From Deltaproteobacteria bacterium UBA4427 (lineage in GTDB: Bacteria > Myxococcota_A > UBA9160 > UBA4427): 64,000 nt of DNA. Position 1 is the stretch's first letter. Each line of letters opens with the position of its first letter. A program made the translations under genes and the position numbers. Location: the NCBI GenBank assembly GCA_002390675.1, contig DGPZ01000019.1:1-64000 (forward strand), given 5' to 3'. The notes beneath the pieces were generated by a model that worked only from the letters and a program-made list of their open reading frames with translations, ran no database searches and was not told where the DNA came from. Shown one piece after another: positions 52,033 through 61,575 of this stretch.

Positions 52033-52518
52033 CTAGGAGGCCGGCTCGAAGCCGCCGTAGCTCCCTCGAAAGTAGACCAGTGGTTCACCGTCACGAACGT
52101 GGGACTCTTCGATTTGTCCGACGCAGAGCACGTGATCGCCTGCCTCGTGCACGGCGGTTAGGCGGCAATCTAGATTTACGAGCGCACCCGAAAGAAGCGG
52201 GGCACCAGTCGTTCCTTCGAATGTTTCAACGCCTTCGAAGCGCTTAAACTCGTCCTTCTTGGAAGCGAACTTGTTCGACAGATCCGACTGGTCGGCGCGC
52301 AGCACATTGACTCCGAAACACTCGCCTTCCTGAATCACGCCTGTCGTCACCGACGTCTTTGAGGCGCACACGAGCGCCAATGGCGGGTCCAGCGATGCAC
52401 CACTGAAGTCGGACACGGTCATGCCGTGAATCTGATCACCGGACTTGGACGTAATGATCGTGACCCCGCTCGGCCATGACCCCATTGCTGCCCTGAACTC
52501 GTCCGCATTAATCGCCAT
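52033..52518 (-). CDS. Flavin reductase family protein
   Basis: The 161-residue split-barrel flavin reductase shows FRAAMGSWPSGVTIITS, MTVSDFSGASLDPPLALVC and GVNVLRADQSDLSNKFAS, and VGQIEESHVRDGEPLVYFRGSYG. It supplies reduced FMN or FAD to a two-component monooxygenase. No monooxygenase gene is adjacent, so the partner is unknown. It leads into the DsbA-like gene. Confidence 0.9.
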   Translation of the reverse strand: MAINADEFRAAMGSWPSGVTIITSKSGDQIHGMTVSDFSGASLDPPLALVCASKTSVTTGVIQEGECFGVNVLRADQSDLSNKFASKKDEFKRFEGVETFEGTTGAPLLSGALVNLDCRLTAVHEAGDHVLCVGQIEESHVRDGEPLVYFRGSYGGFEPAS

Positions 52519-52648
52519 GCTCGTCTCCGCTCCTGTCGCTCACTCGGCTATGCCGAGCGAATTCTTCATAATCCTTACCGCCTCCCGCTTAGGAGAGTTC
52601 CTAACGCTAACACGCCTCAGGCCATCGAGGCCCGGAGCTGTTGGGGCT

Positions 52649-54004
52649 TTACGTTTCGGCCGTTTCCGCAGAAGTTGTTGGACGTGCACCCTGAAGAAAG
52701 CCCAACACGTAGGGGCCAATTATGTCCAAGGGCCGAATGCCCGGAGCCAACTCTGCGGCGAGACCGTAGAGCAGCGAAAACGCGCGTCCCCAGGACACCA
52801 AACCGTCCGGCAGCTTGAAGCTCTTCAGCATCCACATGTGCTCGCGCATCTTCACAAAATATTCGCCGAAATCAATCTCGGACAACTCCGAGGGCGTCAG
52901 ATTGAAATAGGTCGGGTCGAAGGATAGCTTTGCGAGTTCTCGCGCCGCTTCTCGGTCTTCCTCACGAAGGATTCCGATTTGAATCATGCTGTCTACCCAC
53001 AACTCATCGTTGCGGGTGACCGCAGCGAGCACGTTCTGTCGAATCCCGTCCATCGTCTCGGACTCGATTTCCTCGTTCATTCCGAAATCGATAATCGCAA
53101 CACGACCTTCCAGGTCTACTAACAGGTTTCCTGGATGCGGATCGCAGTGAAAGAAATAATCGCGAAACATTTGATGAAGAAACGCCCGCGTCGCTGTTTG
53201 AACGATTTCTTGTACGTCGACATCTCGAGCTTCCAGGGTTTCGCGGTCGTTGATCTTGTCGCCTTCGATAAACTCCATCGTCAAAACGCGCTGTGACGTC
53301 GTTGCCCAGTCGATGCGGGGAATTCTGACCTTCGCGAAGAGTTCGGGATCCGCCGCCAAGTTCTCAGCGACACGCTCCGCCGCCCGCCCCTCCGAGCGGT
53401 AGTCCATCTCGCCCCTGATTGATCGCGCGATCTGCACGTGGATAGAAAGCAAATCCGGCGCTACGAACGGATTAAATAGCCAGAGTGCTAGGCGCGCCAT
53501 TCGCAGATCAACCGCGACGGAGCGCTCGACGCCGGGATAGAGGACCTTTACGGCAACATCACGGCCTTCATGATCTCGTGCCTTATGCACCTGCCCGAGG
53601 CTCGCCGAAGCCACGGGGTCCTTATCGATCAATGCGAAGAGCTCGTCACTGCCCTTGCCGAAAGCCGTCCGGATTTGGTGTTCGATCTCTTCGAAGGGAT
53701 GTGGCGGAACGCGATCCTGAAGCCTGACCAACTCCGCCGTCATTGAATCAGGAATCACATCGACGCGAAGACTTGCCACCTGTCCAAGTTTGATCAGTCC
53801 ACCGCGGTAGCGCGACGCGATCGTCACGAATCGATGGGCTAGGCCTTTATAAAGATTGTCGAGCCAAGCTTCGTCTCGCCGAAGCTGTCCGCGGCGAACG
53901 GCCCGGCCCATAAGATAAACCCACGCCGCATGCACTATCAGGGTCGCAAGCACGAGCGTGCGGGTGGCCAGAGCGAGTCGGGACGGACCCGGAACGGGAG
54001 ACAT
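52649..54004 (-). CDS. ABC1/UbiB-family protein-kinase-like protein
   Basis: The 451-residue atypical kinase has an N-terminal membrane-like segment (about 5-30), the family's KxGQ motif in GGLIKLGQVASLRVDVIP, DPVASASLGQVHKA (the alanine-rich loop), AVKVLYPG with the ATP lysine, and HCDPHPGNLLV with IIDFGMNEE as catalytic and metal sites. UbiB relatives support ubiquinone synthesis; this one has no ubi genes beside it. It starts nine bases after the OmpA-protein stop, so the two are co-transcribed. Confidence 0.92.
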   Translation of the reverse strand: MSPVPGPSRLALATRTLVLATLIVHAAWVYLMGRAVRRGQLRRDEAWLDNLYKGLAHRFVTIASRYRGGLIKLGQVASLRVDVIPDSMTAELVRLQDRVPPHPFEEIEHQIRTAFGKGSDELFALIDKDPVASASLGQVHKARDHEGRDVAVKVLYPGVERSVAVDLRMARLALWLFNPFVAPDLLSIHVQIARSIRGEMDYRSEGRAAERVAENLAADPELFAKVRIPRIDWATTSQRVLTMEFIEGDKINDRETLEARDVDVQEIVQTATRAFLHQMFRDYFFHCDPHPGNLLVDLEGRVAIIDFGMNEEIESETMDGIRQNVLAAVTRNDELWVDSMIQIGILREEDREAARELAKLSFDPTYFNLTPSELSEIDFGEYFVKMREHMWMLKSFKLPDGLVSWGRAFSLLYGLAAELAPGIRPLDIIGPYVLGFLQGARPTTSAETAET

Positions 54005-54012
54005 CTACAAAA

Positions 54013-55146
54013 TCAACTTTCTGGGGCGGCTTCCAAGGGCGCGGTTGGCTGCTCCTCCGCGAGTCTACCCCCATCTTGCGCCGGTGGCTCCGATCCATCT
54101 GCCGCTGGTGCGGGAGCGGCCTCCGGGACTTTGGAAACCATGGGGGCCGCGGCGATTATCGGCGGCGCTGGTGCGGCCTCATTCGATGATTGGGTTTCGC
54201 CGGCGGACACAGCAGGAACGGTCGCTTGCGCGGCTTCGCCTTGTATCTCTTTAGCAGCAGCTTCGTTCTCTGCCTCGTCAGACGTAGGCTTTGACACTGG
54301 AAGTTCCGCGCCCTTTGTGGGCACGAGACGAATTTCGATTCGGCGATTCATCCGACGATTGGCGACGGTATCGTTGGGCGCAATGGGAACATTCGGGCCG
54401 AGCGATATAACGGCGAGTCGACCACCCGGAATGCCGTGCTCCTCTAATAAGCGCACTACCCGTGCCGCGCGAGCCGCCGCCAACTCCCAATTCGTGGGAT
54501 AGCGCTTCGCGAGCGCGCCGCGGATGCGACGATCATCCGTATGTCCACGCACTTCGATGAAGTCCTCAAGGTTCTTGAGTTGCCCCGCGACCTTGACCAG
54601 TACGCGGCGGCCGACCGAATCGAGTTCGGCTGATCCCGACGCGAATAACACCTCGTCGGACACGTTCAGGCGCAGGCCTTCGCGCAATCGCTCGATCTCT
54701 ATCTGCCCCGAGGAAACCTCTGACTCCAGATCCGTCACGAGTTCATCGTAAGTCGATTGCATCGACGAGATCACCGCCTCACGCTCGGCGAGCGCGGCAG
54801 CCGCCTGCAGGTGCGCCAGGCGCTCAGCATCTAGATTCTGATCGAGCCTATCTGCGCGCTCCTTTTGAGATGCCAGATTACTGGCCAGCGTAGTTCGCGT
54901 GACTCGCTCGTCCTCATAGGACTCCTGAGCCTCGACCCATTGTTCCTCGAGGCTGTCGCGCTCAATCGTCAGCCGCCGAACCTCGTAGGCCAGCCTTTCG
55001 CGCTCTTTTTCGAGCGAGACATGCTCGTCATTCAGTGAGTCGTAGGCGCTCCGCGCAACGCAGCCCGTCCCGATCCACACCACTGAAACCAACAACAACC
55101 AACGCGCTACAACTCGCGAAACGAACTTCGGCAAACCGACCCCCAA
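54013..55146 (-). CDS. OmpA/MotB-domain lipoprotein with coiled coil
   Basis: The frame has an export signal with lipobox IGTGC (C29). A coiled coil at about 38-165 (SLEKERERLAYEVRRL... DLESEVSSGQIEIERL) follows, then an OmpA-like peptidoglycan-binding domain at about 168-287 (DEVLFASGSAELDSVG, VRGHTDD, RAARVVRLLEEHGI, NRRMNRRIEIRLVP). The last 85 residues are Ala/Pro/Glu-rich and disordered. It probably ties the outer membrane to peptidoglycan. The start is TTG 55146, not certain. It is last but one in the minus-strand series after lon. Confidence 0.87.
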   Translation of the reverse strand: MGVGLPKFVSRVVARWLLLVSVVWIGTGCVARSAYDSLNDEHVSLEKERERLAYEVRRLTIERDSLEEQWVEAQESYEDERVTRTTLASNLASQKERADRLDQNLDAERLAHLQAAAALAEREAVISSMQSTYDELVTDLESEVSSGQIEIERLREGLRLNVSDEVLFASGSAELDSVGRRVLVKVAGQLKNLEDFIEVRGHTDDRRIRGALAKRYPTNWELAAARAARVVRLLEEHGIPGGRLAVISLGPNVPIAPNDTVANRRMNRRIEIRLVPTKGAELPVSKPTSDEAENEAAAKEIQGEAAQATVPAVSAGETQSSNEAAPAPPIIAAAPMVSKVPEAAPAPAADGSEPPAQDGGRLAEEQPTAPLEAAPES

Positions 55147-55255
55147 CGTATTCGCCCAACTGACCTGAACTCACAGACTGTCGGGTGCCATAATACGATG
55201 CCGTGAATTGAGCTTAGGTTCAAATCGAGCCGGCTTTCCGTCTCGTCCTGGGTGC

Positions 55256-57673
55256 TCAGTTCACCTTATCAGTAAGCGTGTGCCGCAGCGCTTCGTCGAT
55301 CGTCGCCACGAATTCAAGATCCAAGCCGTCGAGCAAACCCTCGCCAATCTCTTCAACATCTCTTCGATTCCGCTCGGGCAATACCACGCGCTCAATACCG
55401 GCCCGCTTCGCCGCCAGCACTTTCTCCTTGATGCCGCCAACCGGCAGCACCTTTCCACGGAGCGTGATCTCACCAGTCATTGCGAGCCGAGGCCTGATTG
55501 CACGTCCGGTCAACAGCGACGCAAGCGATGAAACCATGCCGACACCTGCAGACGGACCATCCTTCGGCACCGCGCCCTGAGGAACGTGGACATGAACGTC
55601 GTGAGAATCGAAAGCCATCGGCCCAAGGGCGTAATCTTTTGCGTGGTTGCGGAGCCAGGAACGAGCTGCCTCGACGGACTCTCGCATGACATCGCCCATA
55701 GAGCCGGTTAGTTTGAGGTCGCCCTTCCCATCCATATGGGTCGACTCAATAAAGAGAATATCTCCACCCGTCGGTGTCCAAGCGAGTCCGACTGCGACTC
55801 CGGGCATCGCATCATCTTCCGCGAGTTCCGGCTCTGCCTTGATCGGCCCCAGCAGTTCCTCAATATCGGCACCAGCGATCGTGAACGGTCCCTCGCGCTC
55901 GCCTTCAGCCACCTTCCGCGCAATCTTACGGCAGACCCCACCGATCTCACGCTCGAGACTCCGGACGCCTGCTTCGCGCGTGTACGACTCGATCAGCTTA
56001 ACAACGGCATCGTCGGCGAGTTCGAAGCCCGTCGCGCCAATGCCATTGCGCTCAACCTGGCGTGGAACAAGGAAGCCCTTGGCTATCTCGACTTTTTCCT
56101 CGAGGGTATACCCCGGTAGATCGATCACTTCCATTCGGTCACGAAGCGCCGCGGGCACATTGTCGATCACGTTAGCCGTGGCAATAAACAGAACCTTCGA
56201 GAGATCCAAGGGCACTTCGAGATAGTGATCGCTGAACTCGTTGTTCTGTTCGGGATCGAGCACTTCAAGCAGCGCCGACGACGGGTCTCCTCGTCCATCC
56301 GCGCCGACCTTATCGATCTCGTCGAGCAGAATGACAGGGTTGCGAGTGCCTGCCTTGCGAAGGCCCTGCACGAATCGGCCGGGGAGTGCTCCGACATAGG
56401 TTCGGCGATGACCACGAACTTCGGCTTCGTCGCGTACGCCGCCGAGGGAGATGCGAACAAATTCGCGTCCCAGAGCACGTGCCACGGACTTACCGAGCGA
56501 GGTTTTACCGGTGCCGGGCGGCCCCGCAAAGCAGAGAATCGGACCCTTGAGGTCACGCTTCAGGGAAAGCACCGCGATGTATTCGACAATCCGGTCCTTG
56601 ATTTTATTCAGGCCGAAATGATCGGCGTCCAGCACTGCGCGCGCGGCATTAACGTCAAGCACGTCCTCGGACGTCTCGTTCCAGGGCAGAGCGACCATCC
56701 ACTCTAGATAGTTTCGAATCACCGCGTGCTCAGCCGCCGCGGAAGGCGTCTGCGAAAACCGCTCGAGTTCGCGGGTCGCCTGCTTATGAGCTTCTTCGGG
56801 CATCCCAGCTTCTTCGATTTCCGTACGAAGCCGTTCGACTTCTTCTTCGTCGTCTTCGCTCTCGCCTAACTCACGCCGAATCGCATCGAGCTGCTGGCGC
56901 AGCATGTATTCACGCTGCGTCTTGCCCATCTCGTTCTGGACCTTCTGCTTGATCTCCGTCTCGATCTGGATTGCTTCCGTCTCCTTCGAGAGTTGATCCA
57001 ATACGAGACGCAGTCGGATGCCTACGTGATTCGCTTCAAGCACTTGCTGCTTACCGGCAACATCGAGTTCAAGATTCGAAGCGACCAGATCCGCGAGCTT
57101 CGAGGGATCTTCCAGATTAGCGACGAGCACCTGAAGCTCATCGGACAACCGAGAGCTCTCAGCGACCAGCGTGCTGAACTGTTGGGCCACGCTTCGCACG
57201 AGTGCCGTCATCTCAACGGATTCGTCGTCTTCACCAACTTCCTCGACACGCGAAATTTCTGCGCGGAGGAAGGGATCCGTCTCAGTAAATCTTCCGAGTT
57301 CCACCCGGGCGACGCCCTGCACGAGCAACCGGTAGGAGTCATCGGGAAATTTCAGCATCTTAACAACGCGCAGCACCGTGCCGACGGAATAGACATCATC
57401 GGGTCCCGGCGGACCGCTGAGATCCCGCTTAACAGCGGTACAGACCATCAGCCGATCCGGTCGAACTAAGGCGTCGTCGACCAGTCGCTGAGATGCTGGG
57501 GTATTCACAACTAGAGGCGACAAGAGATACGGAAAGAGAACCGTATTCTTGAGGGGCAGCACGGGCAGCACTCCCGGAAGCTCCATGATCTCATCAAGTT
57601 CATCGTCCGGACCGCTGCCAACGGCAATTTCCGTACCGCCGAGCTGCTCGTCTATCTGTCCCTCGTCTTCCAT
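55256..57673 (-). CDS. lon: ATP-dependent protease Lon (copy 2)
   Basis: The 805-residue full-length Lon has LON domain (LPGVLPVLPLKNTVLFPYLLSPL), coiled coil, AAA+ domain with [15 protein letters not shown] and [30 protein letters not shown], and protease domain with PKDGPSAG (serine) and GGIKEK (lysine). It differs from copy 1 at the N-terminus and in the coiled coil, so the two are paralogues rather than recent copies. It sits downstream of dnaK and hsp20, so is the more likely heat-shock form. Confidence 0.95.
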   Translation of the reverse strand: MEDEGQIDEQLGGTEIAVGSGPDDELDEIMELPGVLPVLPLKNTVLFPYLLSPLVVNTPASQRLVDDALVRPDRLMVCTAVKRDLSGPPGPDDVYSVGTVLRVVKMLKFPDDSYRLLVQGVARVELGRFTETDPFLRAEISRVEEVGEDDESVEMTALVRSVAQQFSTLVAESSRLSDELQVLVANLEDPSKLADLVASNLELDVAGKQQVLEANHVGIRLRLVLDQLSKETEAIQIETEIKQKVQNEMGKTQREYMLRQQLDAIRRELGESEDDEEEVERLRTEIEEAGMPEEAHKQATRELERFSQTPSAAAEHAVIRNYLEWMVALPWNETSEDVLDVNAARAVLDADHFGLNKIKDRIVEYIAVLSLKRDLKGPILCFAGPPGTGKTSLGKSVARALGREFVRISLGGVRDEAEVRGHRRTYVGALPGRFVQGLRKAGTRNPVILLDEIDKVGADGRGDPSSALLEVLDPEQNNEFSDHYLEVPLDLSKVLFIATANVIDNVPAALRDRMEVIDLPGYTLEEKVEIAKGFLVPRQVERNGIGATGFELADDAVVKLIESYTREAGVRSLEREIGGVCRKIARKVAEGEREGPFTIAGADIEELLGPIKAEPELAEDDAMPGVAVGLAWTPTGGDILFIESTHMDGKGDLKLTGSMGDVMRESVEAARSWLRNHAKDYALGPMAFDSHDVHVHVPQGAVPKDGPSAGVGMVSSLASLLTGRAIRPRLAMTGEITLRGKVLPVGGIKEKVLAAKRAGIERVVLPERNRRDVEEIGEGLLDGLDLEFVATIDEALRHTLTDKVN

Positions 57674-57727
57674 GATGCCTTCCGTGTCGTGGGTGGCCTA
57701 CACCAAACACACGACGTTGACGCTCAA

Positions 57728-58135
57728 TTAATCCGCTTTTTCAGTTTCGACAGGGAGCGTCCGGCGTTCGGGACTCCGCCTCGGAATACGAACCTCGAGA
57801 AACCCATCTTCAAGCCGTGCACGAACAAGATCGGGATCGAAACTGGCCTCGATACCGATCTCCCGTTCGAAGGGCCCAAAAGAGATCTCCATTTGCTTGA
57901 GTCGATCGATCGCAGCCGAAGGCGGCAATTTCCGCACTCCCCGTAAACGAAGCATGGATCCCTCGACGTTCACTTTGAGATCCTCACTCCTGACGCCTGC
58001 GACCTCAAACCGGATGACGACCTCGGCCTCTGTCTCGAAGACATCGGCCGAAGGCTGCCACCGGTCGCCGCGCAAGCGATCCGGGAACTCGCCGTAAAGT
58101 TCGACAAGCGGATGGGGACGCGACTTCTCAGAAAT
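57728..58135 (-). CDS. Small heat-shock protein Hsp20 (alpha-crystallin family)
   Basis: The alpha-crystallin domain is clear: WQPSADVFETEAEVVIRFEVAGVRSEDLKVNVEGSMLRLRG, FGPFEREIGIEASFDPDLVRARLEDGFLEVRIPR, with the usual hydrophobic end. The start is unclear: no ATG, GTG or TTG lies between the dnaK stop and residue 45 of the open frame, where ATT (58135) would begin a typical SHSP N-terminus (PHPLVELYGEFPDRL). A start inside the end of dnaK is the alternative. It follows dnaK directly. Confidence 0.85.
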   Translation of the reverse strand: MSEKSRPHPLVELYGEFPDRLRGDRWQPSADVFETEAEVVIRFEVAGVRSEDLKVNVEGSMLRLRGVRKLPPSAAIDRLKQMEISFGPFEREIGIEASFDPDLVRARLEDGFLEVRIPRRSPERRTLPVETEKAD

Positions 58136-58139
58136 AGGC

Positions 58140-60080
<1,941 letters not shown>

Positions 60081-60679
60081 GGGTCTCTAGCCTCTCATGC
60101 TCTTACTTAAATCGTGTAGGGTTCGTGCACTGCCCCGGGGACATCGTTCCGATATCTGCGGCACTCGCGATCAATCCACCGTGGGTCAAGCCACTCGGTC
60201 TCATAACCACCTGAATTGGCTGGAAACCTCGGGCCGACGGCGGTCATGTCAATCAGCCTCCGTGATTTTCTGAGTTCGGTGACTCAGCGCGCGTCGGACA
60301 AGCTAAAGTGAGGGTTAAAAGAACCACCCTGCGCACTGCAGTAAGGTAACGATGGCGGGAACACCCGATTCTTAGTCGGGGTCCACCTAGAAATCTGCAC
60401 GCATGGAGGCTTTCGACACGCGGCAATCATGAAAGATCTCCAGTAACCGCTTGAATTTCCGATGGTTTGAATGGAGAAGGAGTCAACCTCCGGCTATGTT
60501 CCACCCCTCCGGGTAGACCAAGCAGAATGTTTGCGGAAAGACCGCAAAGCCCGACCCTATATGAGATCTCGGATCATATTTGAACCGGTCTCAGAGCGTA
60601 TCCAGCACACAGACTGTCCGCGGAGGCAATTCGCAGGTCAGTCCGTTTGAGAGATAGGACGAGAGGAACAAGGATCGGG
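60081..60679. other. Gene-free stretch between dnaK and gspC
   Basis: About 600 bases with no supportable gene on either strand. It contains the divergent dnaK and gspC promoters and several stem-loops: CCCGATTCTTAGTCGGG near 60368 and TTTGCGG-AAAGA-CCGCAAA at about 60530-60549. A small structured RNA is possible, but I could not match tmRNA, SRP RNA, RNase P or a cyclic-di-GMP riboswitch. Confidence 0.5.
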
Positions 60680-61567
60680 ATGGGTCCCTGGGTGATCAAG
60701 GCACTGAATTTCGTCCTGGTGGGAGCGAGCTGCTTCCTGGTGGCCGGAGTCGTGACCGAAATTGGAGGAGAGGCGATTGAGCCGCCGCCGATCTCGAACG
60801 AGGTCCATCGGATTGAATCCGGCGATGCCGTCGCTGCCGCGTCGCCTTCGGCCATTCTTGATCGCAATCTTTTTGGTGCCCAGCTCGCTGGCGAAGCTCA
60901 GATCGTCAATACGAGTGCCGCCGCTTCCGACGAAAATCTCGAGGCGACGAAACTTCCGCTCCGGCTTCTCGGAACCGCAGCTGCCCGTGACGTTGACCGA
61001 TCGCGCGCCGCGATCCAAGATGAAAAGACGCGAAAGCACATCGTCGTCGCCGTCGGCGACGAACTCGCAGGGCATACCCGAGTCCGCGTGAGGGATATTC
61101 AGCGGTCACGCGTCGTCCTCGACAATCGCGGGAAGCTCGAAGAACTCGCCCTGCACGACGAAGACGACCGGCCGAAGCTCAAGGCGAAGAGGCCCCGCGT
61201 GCGCGAAGCCCGACGTAAGCCTCTGAAGGACACCCTCAACGACCGTCTAGCAAAGATCAACGGTAAGAATGGACAGGGCATTTCCAACCTTCTCTCCTCC
61301 GCACGGATCGTCCCGGAATACGACAAGGCCAGCGGCGAGATGCTCGGCATGAAAGTCGATACGATCAAAGCGGACAGTCTCTTAGAAAAAATCGGTCTTC
61401 AAAATGGCGACATCATTACGGAGGTGAACGGCATAGTCGTCGACCGCCTCGAAGCAACTAGCAAGATCTTTGAAGAGCTCTCTAGTGCAAAAGAAATCAA
61501 CGTAGCCGCTACCCGCGGCAACGAAGGCGTGATCCTTGGTGGTATCGCCGACGACCTCATGGAGTAG
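60680..61567 (+). CDS. gspC: Type II secretion system protein GspC
   Basis: The inner-membrane protein that links the type II secretion platform to the secretin. The 295-residue product has a single N-terminal membrane segment (about 6-25, ALNFVLVGASCFLVAGVV), the homology region with ILDRNLFGAQL and LPLRLLGTAAA, and a C-terminal PDZ domain (GMKVDTIKADSLLEKIGLQNGDIITEVNGIVV). ATG 60680 behind AAGGATCGGG was chosen over TTG 60647. gspD starts nine bases after its stop. Confidence 0.9.
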   Translation: MGPWVIKALNFVLVGASCFLVAGVVTEIGGEAIEPPPISNEVHRIESGDAVAAASPSAILDRNLFGAQLAGEAQIVNTSAAASDENLEATKLPLRLLGTAAARDVDRSRAAIQDEKTRKHIVVAVGDELAGHTRVRVRDIQRSRVVLDNRGKLEELALHDEDDRPKLKAKRPRVREARRKPLKDTLNDRLAKINGKNGQGISNLLSSARIVPEYDKASGEMLGMKVDTIKADSLLEKIGLQNGDIITEVNGIVVDRLEATSKIFEELSSAKEINVAATRGNEGVILGGIADDLME

Positions 61568-61575
61568 TAACAGCA

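Noticed and set aside
60081..60200. CIRCE element or heat-shock promoter for dnaK
   Set aside because: No inverted repeat of the CIRCE type, and no convincing sigma-32-like boxes were seen.
60500..60580. GCAAAGCC sequence resembling part of a cyclic-di-GMP riboswitch
   Set aside because: The upstream GGGCAAACC-type half and the GNRA loop/receptor arrangement are missing.
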